Translations under genes and position numbers: made by a program
In this document: in pieces, positions 45,404 to 59,560 of the stretch
How positions within the stretch are numbered: position 1 is the stretch's first letter
Layout: the number at the start of each line of letters is the position of its first letter
The notes under the pieces: generated by a model
Told to the model about the DNA's origin: nothing
Seen by the model: only the letters and a program-made list of their open reading frames with translations
Database searches by the model: none
Assembly (NCBI GenBank): GCA_002633005.1
Contig: NMRA01000431.1
Coordinates: 273,708-337,707, forward strand
DNA: 64,000 nt
Reading direction: 5' to 3'
DNA from: Phoronis australis
Taxonomy: Eukaryota > Phoronida > Phoronidae

Positions 45404-48400
45404 CGCCCTTTTCTGCATCACCCCCTAAATGAAAATGAAACACTTCTTCGATTTCTCAGTTTGCCTCGGTTTACACACATGGAACTGTTCTTGCCAAGTT
45501 ACTCAGCACACGTAACTCTAGAAGACGAACCTGTTCGTAACTACAACTCTTTTACGCATGCTCGAATTACGTTACGTTCTTGTATCTCTCACCGCAGCAC
45601 GCGTTAATAAACATTCCATTAGATAATGAGAATTGTCATAATTTTTCAAATTACCACGAAAACTTCAACTTCAAAGGGGTAGTTGGTGGCAAGACTTATA
45701 CTTTTGGCATCAAACTTTGTCATTAAAGAGAGAAGTAAAACAGAATTTTCTTTTTTGAAAACTGAACATCAATCGTGGTCTTTGAGAGAACCCAATGTAT
45801 ACAATCGGCACATCTATCCTGGTCTTTGAGAGAACCCAATGTATACATTCGGCACATCTATCCTGGTCTTTGAGAGAGCCCAATGTATACATTCGACACA
45901 TCTATCCTGGTCTTTGAGAGAGCCCAATGTATACATTCGACACGTACGCCATTCAAAAGTTTTAACTAACTTCGCTCAGAACTAAAATCTCCGATGAACC
46001 TGAGCCGTAACTTGTGACTAGCCATATCAATGTTTATTTTCTCCCTTGAAAAAGGATAATCGGAAGACTTTATTCTATCAGATATGACGCACACAAGAGC
46101 AAACATAATCCACATTCAAACAAGCACGACAACCTGCAGTAGCCATTAAGGCAATTTTTAAAACTTGTCACGATGTGATAAATTCACCACTCTGTCTCAT
46201 GAAGCCCCTGTGGTGAGTGCTTATACAAAAAGTCAACGAACTGTCAACTACAAAATTCTTGTGTAACCCTGTCACTTTTCGTAGCACGATGGTTTCCCTG
46301 GAACCAATGTAGAATAAGAAAACAATTTTGAAGCCTCCACTTATTTGAGTGCTGCGCCGCCCATGGTAAGCGTACTCAGTAGAGACTTTGCGCCTAGAGA
46401 TGCAAAAACGATATGTTGGGCTGGTGTACCTTATTTGAATTTTTGTTACCAACACGGGGAGTAAAATTCCTTGAATATAGTTTTAGCTTTCTAGTTTCAC
46501 TTTCTTGTCAGAGAACTTTATACAGTTGGCTTCTAAGTGTTACTGCATTGCATAATGTACGACTTCATAGACTGATTATAAAAGGAGATGGCTCTTCCGG
46601 ACGCGGCAAATAAAAAACCGGCTTTGGTACGCCGTTTTGAGTATTGAAGCAAACAATTGACATGTCCTTCGAAAATTGTGGTTGGCCCTCTTGTGACATC
46701 CTAGGTCCGCCAATGTAAAGGAAACACTGGGTAAACCAAAGTAGTCGGACTAGCATTGAGGAATGTGTTCCTCGGAGTTGGTTCTCATTGCACTGTGATG
46801 GATAGGATAATTAGCTAATGAATACCAGCTAATGTCTTAAATTTAAGAATAGCTAACGACTTGTAACAGCACGAAATCATTTTCGCCCTGGTTATTCTTA
46901 GATCTTTTGAACGATTTCAGTTTCCCGTCAAAGAGCTCGGTACAGTAAGTAACCCGCACACCCTAACAACCTCTTGTGTGTTCTGTGACAAGATCTGCCT
47001 ATAATATAGTTCACTCAAAATGGGGCAGTTGACCAAGTTTGATTTCCTAACTTTTAATTACTCACCACAACTGTATTGCTTACAACACAACCGATACTTA
47101 CACTGGTGCCATGGCTGTGCGCCCAGGTGGACGAGTTCACCACAACCAAATTGCCTACGAGGATAGGATAGTGCCTTGCCGGTTTCAATTTCCCATGAAT
47201 TACACAAATGGTTCATTTTGCAACATCACTGTTTAGTAGGGCTTCATACTATTATTCACGTTCGTTCAATTAAGGTTAACAGTAAGTTTTTGTAGGGGTA
47301 TGCTCATTATATAAAATATTGACCAAGCATGAATTACTGAAAGATGTGAGTTGGTGATTGCTTAAGCGGAAGTGAAGTTACGACTAATTCACACATAAGG
47401 TCGGCAAAACTAAATGCAAATACTTAAGTGACATGTCACCAGTCAAGGCGAATCTAAGATTGAGTGGGTTTAGGGTAAAGACAAACATTTCTTTCCTTTT
47501 TTTACAAATTGAGCGACTCAAAGTTTATATTTTGAAATCAGGTTTTGCTGTCGCTCCAAACACTTACCTTCGTTACCTTTGGTAAAGGGAGTTTGAAAGC
47601 GCTTTCATACAACAAGTTACTGCAATTTACATTTTTATCTTTTTATTTTTTTAGCTTTCCACTCACTCGTTGACACGAAAATCATTCTTTAAAAAAGTGC
47701 ACGTTGTAGGTCGACGGTTAGTACAGTTCAGAACGCAACACTACGGGTATTGCGTTGTATAGAACTCTGTGACAAAACTTAAAATGACAAAACCGCATAA
47801 AACTCTGGGTAAACGAGAGGTGTCTTCTTCCGTATAATGTTTTCTACAGTAACATCTAAAAAGATTCAGAAAAAGTTATTTGTATTAAAAGATATGTGAA
47901 GGTTGAGGTATTGGAGATGTGAGCAAGTATGCGCGATCTGCACCATTCCCCTGCCGACATTACCTAAACCCGTCCCACTTCTCTGACCCGTCTCTCTCCC
48001 CAGTTGCCTTCAATTTTGCACTGTAAATGTAAATCTAGCACCTTTGTCCTGCCAGTTATTCCCGTCGAGATATCCCCGTAAGCTCAACAAACCCAAATCC
48101 CCCATCGATCACTTCCAGCTGGGCACAAGGATGTTCAGATAAACACTCGAATTTTTACAAATGCGCCGGTTTCTATTTTTACCTGAGCAAATGTTTAGAA
48201 TTTGCTTAGGGCTTGTGTCGTGGAAAGGTAAAGATACACAGATTGTGTTTGTAGACCACACAACTCAAATGATGACGTCAATAAAGACACACAAGAGCGT
48301 TTCTACGACGCTTGATGAAAAGCATTCTTTCACACATGTCATAGAATAGACTTGTATGCGATGCAAGAAATAGCTACTGTTATGCAAGCACGCAAAGTTT

Positions 48401-51400
48401 ATTTTTATCCACGAGTAGTGAATTTGCTGAGATTTTACTCTAAAGGTTTATACTATTCGCAATAAAAATAGTTGCACAAATGTCAGAAGTCTGAGACCTG
48501 TCTCGTGTAAGATAGGTTTGTTAACATAAACAGAACGACGCCTTTGGAAAGACTGAAACGCGTACTACTAGTTCTGTGAAAAAATTATCACAAAAACCAA
48601 CAGCTTTTTATATGATTACGAATACGACTTAGATTTAATGCTGTTTATATAGGCCCAATTCTTTGTTTGCAATAGGTCTACTGATTTGGTCTAATTAAGT
48701 GTATACCTTCCTAAAAAGATTCATGATGCGTAGTTAAGATTGGTTTTTCAATTAGTAAAGCCGCATATACGTACCATACAAATCTGAGTGAGCTTGAGGT
48801 TACACTGCTTTTTGTTCTGCGGCCGAACCGTCACAGCTGTGCATTGCAACAGAGTTAGTCCTCAGTAATGCCGTCAGTGACGCTCAGTTGATACAACCAT
48901 AGTAGTACGATACTTGGCCAAAGCTACTCGCAAATCTCTCATCCCGTCTCAAGCATCACCGCCAGTGAAACGTGCTTTAAGCCCGGTGAACGTCGGACTT
49001 TGAGTGTCTCATCATACAAAGACATGGTTGCGTTTGTTATTCATTATTAAAGCTACGAAGTAAAATCATATCGACAAGATAACGTCTCTCCACACCTGCC
49101 TAACATGTCATGCCAGTGCCACGCGCCTTGTCGTGTCTGGATATTTTTTGCATATCTAAGGTAAAGTTAATTTCTCAGGTTGCAACGGACTTACCTTATT
49201 CGAAGCCTGTGATGGGGCGAAATTGCTGACGATGTGTCTATGTTCGGCTTTCTTGAATTCTACTCGATGCTAGTTGAAATGCCATGTATATACAATGATG
49301 AGTGTAATTAAACAGTGGCCACGCAGTCTAACGACTGAATGAGAGGTGACATGGTGTAAAGACTCTTAAAATCATGCATGTTTGCCTTACAACTTTTTGG
49401 TTTTTAAGTAATCCTGTGGTGGTGAAATAGCGGTGTTTTGAGCAGAATCTCGATGCAGATTACATTGTTACCTTTTGGCGCATCAAAATTTCATCGAGGC
49501 ACTGTATTTGCATAATTCGGGCCAACGGGCGAACGAAAATGTGCCACAATTTTGCCTGGATTTGTCTTGAATAATACGCATTGGATTCAGAATCTAATAC
49601 CGCCAACTGAAGCAGCTGGTCAAAATAACAATTTTATCAATATTAGGTCTAGTATATTGTAAAAATGCAGATCGCAACAGAGGATTTATGTGTTTAGTTA
49701 AATTAAAATGCAGTTGGTCGTTCATAGCAGTCATTAATGACGTACATGTAACATGCTGAGGGACCAGACGGAATCACATATAATAATGCCACCCCCACAA
49801 AACCGAACCCAAAAAGGAAAACATTCGACTAACATGACCTATAGGTTCTAAAGATTTGAGTCCATTTGGGGCAAATGATTTATAGCCTCCTTTTTATAAA
49901 ACCATCCCTGCTTATGTGATTAGTGTCAGCGATTAACACCGAATGGGGGAAACAAGCGTCACATGTACCGCCAGTGGCAACTTGCAAGTACGCACATGCG
50001 TAGGCCTACTAGAGACTTAGGGTAATTAATACAATTTGTGACAAGGTGTGTGGATCTATTCTGATTTCTGTAAAAGCCTACGGTGAAATGAATGGACGAT
50101 TATACATTATGCATTCAGTATGGCTCTTGACAGGTCTTTGGTGCATATATTGATGGTAGGAATATCACGGTGACCTCGGAGTAGGCGCACAGTCATCAAA
50201 TGCACATTGCGGCGCCTCTGACTTTACACTCTGGAGGTCAAACAATACAGCTACGTTTTGAATGAAGTGAGGAGTATTTTGTGCCTTTTTGGACGGACAC
50301 GCAGTTACAGCGTCTATGCTTCCTGATGGTCAGTACAACAGAACTTTAACCATTGAAGCGAATTTAGATAGCTTTCATAAACAAACGTTCCCTTGACATT
50401 TATGCAACGCACATTCACTGCTAAGCTTATACAAGAATACTAATGAATAAACTGTACGTTTACTTTAAACCGTAGAGACAAGTTTTATTCATCGTTATAA
50501 TCGAATAATGCCTGTTTCAAAAAGGTACACAAATAGGTCCGCACTCAGGTATTAGCTAGAGCAAGAAACATTTTGAGTGTGGAGCCGGGAGTGATACATG
50601 CGATACACAGTCCTAGGCGTGGAAATTTGAAAATTGTTGAAGCTGTCTCTGCTCTCACTTAAACATCAAGTTTTTGGCGGATGAAAGGTCACCAATGTCA
50701 TGTCATTTAAGAAGATACCACGCCCTGTTTTGGTGATTTTAACCAATCGTCGTTCTCATGGCCTCTGCCAATGCATCATTGGCGTTCCACTTGAGTGACT
50801 AAAGCAGGATTGAACAAAAAATTATACTCCCTATCACACATTGGATATAGCTAGGGTTCTTGGTTGGCGTTCTTTTACCAGTTGCCGTGTAACTCGCCTT
50901 AATTTTAAACGTAGGCCACGTTTGCCCGTTTTCAAATTTTGCTCCAAATTTATAGGGATTGTCAATGGTTACATAGCATTATTTCGTTTCTAAAACTGGA
51001 TGAGAAAGTAGTTTTAAAAAATCTCTTTGTGCCAAAGTCGGGTTTGATATCTCTTTAAAGCTACATTTCGCCCTGTTGGTTAAACACGAAAGTCTCTTAC
51101 TCTCACGATATCGGCGTCTTAGCATTCGCTACCATCATAGAAAGCTCTATTTCCGTTACTAACAAGGACATTGAAACCATCAGGCAGTTAAGAAAACGCT
51201 TCAGATTTTATTAGTGTTGGCCAAGCTTAAAATTAAAAAATGGCGTATGTAGTTTTGCCTGTGATTTGAGATGCGGGCTCATCCGAAAATAACTCAAGAT
51301 CGGGTAAACACGGTGATATTTTTAAGGCCAAGGTGCTTCAGTGAAACATTCGCGATCGAAATGCAGCTTTAATCAGTTGTCACTATTCCAAAAAATTCGC

Positions 51401-52040
51401 ACATTTCAATAAATCTTTTAAGAGTTAAGACCACCCGGAACTCGCAAAAAGCTAGTGAACGTTGCCATGGAGTTTCACAACACGAAAAAAGTCACCAACT
51501 TCATTCCAGTCACCATACTTAGAATAAAATCTGACTAGGCAAGTCACTCAGAAATTCAAAATATCTACGTATTCAGGCCCATGCGCCTACGTGAAGCAGC
51601 GCCTATACCCAGTGTTAGGTGCACGCTACATCACTAGCTCAAGAAAAAAAAGAAAGCAACATGTGAGTGAAACTTGTAATTGGTTATTGGAGTATAATGA
51701 CGTCAACAAGCTGAACATAGATGGGACTTATCAACCTTGTTTGCTCTTGAACAACTCAGCTGAGTGTACGTTCATCACAAGCCGACATATCGGAAGAATT
51801 AATTGTAGTGGACGACTTATCACTGTCGGACAAGGGTAACGTAAGTGGGGGAGAGGGCAGGGGGGAAGGGGGGTGGGTGGCAGCCACAATTTTTGTAACT
51901 GAAGGAAGTGTCCCAAGCCTTGAAAAATGTCACGCTGGCTGCCTGTTTTATTTTTTTCCGTGTCCGTAAATCCGGATCGGAAGATTCCGGCAATGATCGG
52001 ATAAAGGTGAAGAACACAAACCCTATCGACGTAGTTCATC
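45404..52040. other. Geneless stretch
   Basis: No gene supported. The only clear structure is the 44-bp minisatellite at 45777-45943. A G-rich tract lies at about 51847-51880. Confidence 0.45.
45777..45943 (+). repeat. Four-copy 44-bp tandem repeat
   Basis: The unit begins GGTCTTTGAGAGA(A/G)CCCAAT and ends with CACATCTATCCT. Spacing is exactly 44 bases (45777, 45821, 45865, 45909). Confidence 0.95.
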
Positions 52041-52855
52041 AGCCTCGTCCCCAAGCCTCAAGATAGTGCTCATCGGTTTAGCCATTTGAGGCTTGGTGAA
52101 GAGAAATTTACTTGGCATGATTCTGACTTGTTTTTACGGAAATTGCAAGAATATCACCAGTCATATTAAGTCATATCAAAACTCTTGAAACTTGCCGTAG
52201 TATAATACAAAAAATCACAATGAGCGGTATTTTTGCTACAATTTAGGTTTATAAAGATATTATATTTCAATTCAAAAGCAGGATAATTTCTTTGGGGCTT
52301 TCTACAAATAGAATTGACATTATGTATGTGAACACCTTTTATTTCAACCAGTAACCAAATGATGTCTTCTGATTCATGGTCACGAATAGTAGCAACAGCA
52401 ACACATGTGGAAATAGGTAAAATATGCCTTCGTATCTGGTTTAGTTTTTGAAAAATATACTCATCACATTTATTAAAGACGTAAGGACAAGAATATTCAA
52501 GAACTGTTATTAAAGTATTTAAAGATTTAAGTGTCTGAAAGTATCTTGTGTCGCTCTTGTCAATGGACGGCGAACGTCGTAGTTATTGTCAATTCTGTTC
52601 TATTGAAAGCACCGTAGAAAATATCCTGCTTTTGAATTAATTTTTGTCAGTGACATAAATCTCAATTGCTGCATAAATACCGCCTATTTTGACTTTTTGT
52701 ATTATACTAGAGCAAATTTCAGAGGTGATATAATCACTCGTGATATTTCGGCGATTTCAGTAAAAATGTGTCAGAATTCTGACAAGTAAAAACTCCTCAC
52801 CAAGCCTCAAATGGCTAAACCGATCAGCGCTTTCTTGAGGCTTGGGGACAAGGCT
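52041..52855. mobile_element. Foldback MITE, 59-bp terminal inverted repeats
   Basis: The left end (AGCCTCGTCCCCAAGCCTCA ...) and right end (52797-52855) are inverted copies with few mismatches. Each end contains a small inner inverted repeat (AAGCCTCAA / TTGAGGCTT). Complementarity continues inside: AATTCAAAAGCAGGATA near 52269 against TATCCTGCTTTTGAATT near 52621, and TAGTATAATACAAAAA near 52198 against its mirror near 52694. The whole 815 bases could fold. No coding capacity and no clear target duplication. Confidence 0.8.
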
Positions 52856-54310
52856 ATGATGTTCAAAGGTATGTATTTCGACTGCTCTGCACGTTTTTGA
52901 AATTTTATAATTGTACTTTAATCAGAGTAAAAATTCAGCATGAATGAGAGTGCAATTATGCTATCGGTATACTAGTTTAGGACCTCATAAGACAGAGATC
53001 GTGTAACTTCGCACTATAGTTTACATAACAGCCACAGGCTTCGCATACCAAAGTCAGCCATTACACGAATGCTCAAAACAAAAAACAGCACAGCTGTTCA
53101 GCATGGTAGTGAGCTATTCTAAGTCATATCCCTGGGTTGTATAAGGTCTGTGTTTTATTAAATATGTGATCTGACATGAATTTGCTGTTTGTTTATTATT
53201 CTAATTTGGGTTTTAATTATTTCAAATGGATCTGCTCCAGCGTTGGTCATGTACTCTTATGATTTGTTTACTTTCTTGAGACTGAACTGTCCCCAGGAAT
53301 CTATCCACACACGTTCTTAACAGGATGACACAGTGTTCACAGAAACATCCCAGAGCCAAATAACCATTTACTAAGATTGCAACATTGTGATGAATTTCGT
53401 ATGATTTCCATTAGTTGAACTTAGTGAATCACTAAAACAATCTTAACAAATGTTGGGATTGTTTTCGTGAGTCACTTACTAGTTCAGTTGCACTACATTA
53501 CTGTCCTGGTGATATCCACATCAAACAGTCCATTTAAAAATGGTATCAACAACCATGTTTTGTACTGGACTTAAGAAAGCAAAAATAGTTCTGTACAGAA
53601 CTGACAATGACCTTGATCACATTTCATTTGTTTTAGGCCAAAACAGAAGCTCCACCTTATCTACTTAGGCGCTAATTTTAAAGTTCGTGACAATGACTTT
53701 TTTATAACGTGGATGTGCTACACAGTTAAAGCTTTGTTGAGCAAGCTGTTGCACAGTTGCGTACAATTTACTTTCAAAAATTTCTTGAAACGGTACATGT
53801 TACCACTTGGAATGGGCAACTTAAAAAACTCCGGAAGTTAGTCCATGTCATCCAAACTTTGATCTCTGATTAGATCAGCACGTAGGTTCACAAGCCCAGC
53901 ACGTACAAGTACAGTAGTTATCCACTGATTCTGTGTTTTACACTGGAATACTGGTACTCAAAATTTTGAAAACTTCTTCTAAGTCTCCGTGTTGCTCGCT
54001 CCAAATGGATTCTTACTGTGGAAATGCGCCATGTTTTTCAGTTGTCAGATCTTTTTTACTAAGGTGTGACTTGCCTTTGGTGAAAGCTGCTATGTTTAAC
54101 TTAACTCGTCTTGGAAACATGAGTTCATCAATAGTATAACCTCTATCTACCATAACTTTGTCTTTGGGTAAAAGCCGGGTATTTCAGAAATTCAGATTTT
54201 TGAACAATGTATTTGTCAAAACCCCTGCCCCCCAAATGCTTTAGATACGTACATGGTGTACCCATTTTTGGTGCATTGCAACCATATACTTTGCAGTATT
54301 GTGTGATTTG
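52856..54310. other. Geneless stretch
   Basis: Nothing recognised beyond AT-rich unique sequence. Confidence 0.4.
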
Positions 54311-55215
54311 CAGTGGCGGATCTAGGATATCACAAGGGGGGGGGGCCAACTTTTTGTCCGGCTGTAAGCATTTGCGCAAACTGAACCACGATTGTAGATG
54401 CGCATAGCACGCGCAAACCCCCCTCCCGCTCATTAAATTTTTCTGTTTTTACCTCTAAAAATCCAGCATTTTCCTTGATTCCTGAAGTATTTTCCAAGAA
54501 AAAAAGGGAAGAAAAACAAACACGAAGAACGTGTCAAACAGGAAAAATTGAGCGCACCAAAGACTCGACCTCACGACCTGGTGCATAAAGAGCGCGTGTG
54601 TTACCACTACACCACGACGATTCAACTACCCATCTCATACTAAAAGACCTACTTGTTTATGGTTTACAGCGTTTGCGCGCGAAACCTACTTCTTTTCGTA
54701 ATGCTATACGTTTTATATTTTGTGCCATCAATTCTTAACAAATTTGTCGTATTTAAAATAGTCTTCAAATGCCCAAAAGACCAAATCCGTTTTTCGTGTT
54801 GGCAATAATGACGGGATTGCTTTGGAAATCGTCTTAATAAGGTTTGACAAAGAGAGTATTGCGAGTTTCTGAGTGATTCACTAAGGCTTCGATTAAAATT
54901 CACATCTTACCAGCAGCTTCTGTTTTTTCATCGTCACTCAGGTTCCATACTCTGAAGTAAATTTTCTTCATTGCACAGTGGAGCAGACGACGAAAACGGA
55001 GTCGTAGTGCGCAGCGTCACTGCCGGTCGCCTGGGATATCGCGGGAGTACGAATGCGCCGTGTTCTGAATTTGACACTTGAAATTGGGTTTGAGCCCCTC
55101 CCCCGCAAACACTAAAACTGCACACATTTAAATTTTTTTTCATCCGTATAATTTTAATTACCGGGGTTAATTAATAAACTCACAATTTCCCTACGTTATT
55201 ACTGTTTTATTTTTT
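54311..55215. mobile_element. GGCGGATCT dispersed element, copy A
   Basis: It starts CAGTGGCGGATCTAGGATAT, then CACAAGGGGGG, and shares its whole length with 61624-62525, in the same order and orientation. The C-rich right end of copy B is missing here. On the minus strand a tRNA-like segment lies at about 54553-54622. At about 54972-54910 an exon-like stretch (MKKIYFRVWNLSDDEKTEAA) ends in a consensus donor, G/GTAAGA. Copy B has lost that frame. No complete protein. Confidence 0.75.
54553..54622 (-). repeat. tRNA-derived segment inside dispersed element, copy A
   Basis: The minus strand reads CGTGGTGTAGTGGTAACACA (A-box-like, D-arm region), a GCGCTCTTTATGC stretch in the anticodon-arm position, then CAGGTCGTGAGGTCGAGTC (B-box-like T arm). 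The closing acceptor stem does not pair, so it is a tRNA-derived repeat, not a working tRNA. Confidence 0.55.
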
Positions 55216-55458
55216 TGCTTGTTTTACAGACAGGCTGTACGGACTCCAGTGTTTAGTCTAGCATGCCTGTAATGGCGTGACCTCAATATGGCGCTCCCCA
55301 GGAATTCGGCAGTTTCCGTAATGGAATCTGTCTATAGACAACAGACTCGCAACTCCGACATTTTCTTGCGTGCTTTCCTAGAGGAGGCACCACTCTCCTA
55401 AATTATCTTTTTCAGTTTCCTGTTAGTGTATTGTGACGACACAACAGCCGACCATGAT

Positions 55459-56460
55459 CACAAGCGCTTGAGTTTATATGTGGCTCGGTCATCATTGACG
55501 TCACTCACTACTAAGAAAACATAAAGGTTGGACACTCAAAATCTGTTTGCACAGAATTTTCTACTCAAATGTGCATGGAACTCCGCGAAACTAGCATCAA
55601 ACAAATCTTTGAATACATTCTTCCATTTGATCTCTTCAAATTGCCTTCGAGTGGTGATTTGACGACAAAAATGTCAAAAAACGCCAAATTAAAAAATTCA
55701 AGGGATTTATTTTGTGACGTAAGACGTTCATGGCAGACGATCTTGGAGCATCCGGGTTCTGTTTTCGCGCGCCCACGAATGTTATTTGAGTGCCTTCCAC
55801 ATAATTTAGTATCAGTTTGAATGTAATTAAACTCTGATTATACAAAACAACATTTTTATATCCGTGGTACCACGGGTTGCTGGCTTCTTACGCTGGCCTA
55901 CTGCGAAATCCACATTTACCGATGGTGATTTACCGCGACTAAACGTGTTGTCAGACATCTGAAATGTCCGCCAAAAACCGAGTGTTCGTTGTGCTTGAAC
56001 AAAGAGTAGCACATAATGTCAAGATCAAACACAGGATACGCCGGTGCTTGCAATTAAATTCTAGGTTAAGGGTTAAAATGAGCTATAAGAAGTAACAAAT
56101 TACACCTAAGTGGAAGTTTATTTTTAAGTACTCCAATCATTGAAATTGGGTATAAATTTTTTGACTTTGACATAGGGGTTGCTTGCCCAAACTCGAAATT
56201 TTATCTTCGACAGGCGTACAAGTTAAACTGAAATCCGAGATGTTAATTATTTTAGGTCCTTGAATTCAGAGTTTTGAAAATTTCGTCGCCAATTCACCAC
56301 TAACAGGGATAATTTAATGGGATCAAGGAAAGGTAAGGCTTCGAAGGTTTATGCAATACTAGTCTGAGGGAGATGCATGGAGATTTTATTTGGATTTGGG
56401 ACAGTTGAAGTATGTTTCTTATATATAGTTATTAGCCATCGGGAAATTTGAGCGCCTGTG
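55459..56460. mobile_element. hAT-like DNA transposon copy B, 1002 bp
   Basis: Terminal repeats CACAAGCGCTTGAGTTTA and, at the right, ATTTGAGCGCCTGTG match copy A at 16140-18498. The element is flanked exactly by ACCATGAT at 55451-55458 and 56461-56468. Sub-terminal blocks (CATAAAGGTTGGACACT; TGTGCATGGAACTCC; TCCTTGAATTCAGAGTTTTG) are also shared. No open transposase frame, so it is non-autonomous. Confidence 0.85.
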
Positions 56461-56468
56461 ACCATGAT

Positions 56469-59400
56469 TAGCAGACGACGTACACGCCGGAAATAAAACC
56501 TACTAATGTGGCCAGGTGTCGCAGGTGAATAATGACGTCATTGCTTCTGTAAGATCACAGATTTCGCCCATTGAAAGTATACGAAGTTGGCGGTCCATGA
56601 AGGCTACTATAGTCTATGCTCCAACTGAAGCACATGCGCCTAGATGTGCGAGACAATTATTCTCCGAAAAACCCTGCGTTATTTCGAACAGGCACGTGTG
56701 CTTAAATACAGGGATATGTGGTAATACAAAACGTATAAATACTATGTGTATGTTAAACTACAAGTGTTTTTATGTGGGTGTGTTATTAGCTGAGGTTGAT
56801 GCACCGTGTGAGTATATTCACGAGGCCGAACCACATGTAAGTATACTTAACTGTCATTTGACGAGAGCACCAAAAGGTTGACTCTAGGATCACCCACTCG
56901 TATCTTGAAATAAAATTGTGTGTTCATACGTCTTGGTGAGATATGTTCAAAACGTTTATTTGAAAATTTTCGGGCCATCATTTTTTTAAGATAGAGCATC
57001 ATGAATATTTTAGCCCATTTTTATTTCAAAAAGTTTATTGAAATTGTTTTAAAACGATTTAAAAGTACGGGGAAGAAAAATATTTACAAAGTTTATGTAG
57101 ACACTGAACCTTTCTATCAAAAGACAGTCTTCTCATTTTTAAAGGAGTTTCCATTAACTTTCACTGGAGCGTCAAAATTCGACAAATTTTGCCCAGTTTT
57201 GTGTATTTGATGTTTAGCCATTTTTGAGGTGCTCTGGGGGATCCGTTTGCGGGGTGCTGGTGATTTCCAATATTTTCCATTAGTTTGCTTTCTGACTAAG
57301 AAAATTGCTTTTTTGTTTATTTTCAAGCAACAGCCATCTCGTATTTTACAGTGCCTGATTACTTGCAGTATGCAATTATATCTCGTAAACCTCATAAAAG
57401 GGGTTCATTAATATTTCCTAAAATGTTTCTATGGTGATCAAATCAGTCGACGTCAATTTTTAGATAATTCTTATATACTGTTGACCACCTGATGGCAGCT
57501 TTTATAACTAGATTTCTTTGGTGAAATTTCAAGGTATTTGTCTAAAACGTTTCTATCGTGAAAACAATGACACATGCATGTTTGAAACGACATTTCGATA
57601 TTAATCTAACATTCTGTTTTCTGTCTACTATTGTACCTGAGGATGACTTTGATTACTGTCGAAACATTGTTTACATGCTGCACTCTAGCGTAACTTGTTT
57701 TCCACTTCTTATTTCTAATTTGGCCAAAAACTCATGTTCTTTCATGCATGTTTCCCGTCGGTTATCCATGCATCTTCAAAATGGCGCCATTCAAGATCAT
57801 TTTCTGCAATACCACGCACGTAAAATCACCCGTCAAGAAATTGTGGTGAATGTATTAGAGTCCCTTTTAATTGCTTTTGAGAAGCCTGTTTTGAATGAGC
57901 AGCAAACGGTCGCGCCGCACGTTACACTTGTTTGCGTGACTTTCCTGTTACCCCAATTCATTAGTCATTCTTTGCAGTATTTCACACCCGCCGTGTCTCA
58001 CTGTGTGTGTCGTCAGCTTGTACTCTGTGGTGGCATTACTGCGTCATTTTATCTTCACTTGAGAATGAAACAAGTATGTTTCGAAATATCGTGTGTCTTT
58101 TAATTATGTCGCTAGGTCAGTTACTGTATCTATGTTCAGTTGAGAGTAGAGTTTTGTTCCGAAAGTATGAACGCAACTGTGAACAATGAAAAGTGTCGTG
58201 CATTTAACAAATTCTGTATAACAGAAAACTTGCTCCCGAAGTACAGCCATTGAAATAAATAGAACATTCATAATAGTTATGACACAAACTCCAGAAAACT
58301 TTACAAAATAGCTTTTTTGTAGCAGCGTGTCTGCAAATGTATTATAGTTAAGTCCTCACCGATGACAATGTAGCCGGTTGAACATGCCTTTCGTTTCACC
58401 AAAAGCCGCCATGTTGTCCAAGAGCGCTTTAACCAATCTGCGTGATTAAATTCTGGTGTAAACTCTTGCATTATACGAAATGGTAGGTAAAGATATGTGT
58501 CACTAAATTTTACTGTTAGAATATTTGTGAAAATAATGTTTAAGCACTTTTAAACTCGTAACCCATGCTGCTGAAATCCAAGATGGCCAACCCGGTCAAA
58601 AAGTACTGAGTCAAAATTTGACACATAAATAGTGATGACGTTTGAACACACTATATGCTCTTGATAATTTTTTGTGTTTCAAACATCGGCGCCTTTACTG
58701 CGATGTAGGATTTTGTCTTCAAAGGGAAAAATAATTTTCGGTTCGTCTGCTTCACTAGATTTGCACCCTTAATTCAAATGAAATGTTTATATTGAATTAA
58801 AGCTAAATCGCATCAAAATAGTGCACGAATCGGAATATTTCTTAAATGTAATTATGTTACAAAACATATTCATTTAAAAAGTGTAGAATATGCAATATTG
58901 AGCTATTTTTCAGAACAAAAATGAAAAAAGCCCATTTGAGAGATTTCGTAAATTTGTTCAAACATCTAAGATCTATCCATAAACATATCTTTCGATGTTA
59001 ATATCCCGGCAAAGTGGCTTGTTGAAGCACTTGAGTGACACCCTTTTTCAACACCCCAAAAAGTGCCTCCGTATTTATCTCCCTTTTCACGTTAATCAAT
59101 CCAGCGAAATTATTCGTATCAATTTTAATTTGTAATCCTTACGTCCCACTTCCTGATCCCATTATGTTTTTTCTCACATTGCATGCTGTCTACCTGTTTT
59201 CAGTATGCAAAAACGTGAAATTTTGTTCGAGAAAATTTGAAGGGCCATATGTAAAAATTTAAGACGTCAATAAGTGCCTAATTAGTGATTTTTGTATCAG
59301 AGCCACACCAGGATCATGGAACTTAAGCTGAATATGAAAGATGACCCTGAGTGTGATTTTTTGATTTCTTTTGATTTTCTCGTGGAATGGCTCTTAAGCT

Positions 59401-59560
59401 CTAACCCCATTTCTTCACTGAGTCTTAAGCTCTTCCTCTTTGGCCAATACCCTTAGTACAACGACACTGAAAATCCAGCTTCCTTTTTCATGGAGTGGCA
59501 GATGAGCAGACGATATTTGAGATCGTATTCTAAACACTTGTTTCCCTGTTTTTTTCAGCA
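56469..59560. other. Geneless stretch
   Basis: No gene supported. The 181-codon frame at 57558-58103 does not begin with ATG and has no recognisable domain or splice context. CCTGAGGATGACTTTGATTA with CGAAACATTG at about 57636 resembles the ends of some retroelements, too weakly to call. Confidence 0.4.

Noticed and set aside
51591-52054. Short frames around 51.6-52.0 kb on both strands
   Set aside because: Proline- and glycine-rich parts derive from a G-rich tract, and no coding evidence remains once this is discounted.
57558-58103. 181-codon plus-strand frame
   Set aside because: It begins with a non-ATG codon. Composition is Cys/His/Leu-rich without domain signature, and there is no paralogue or splice support.
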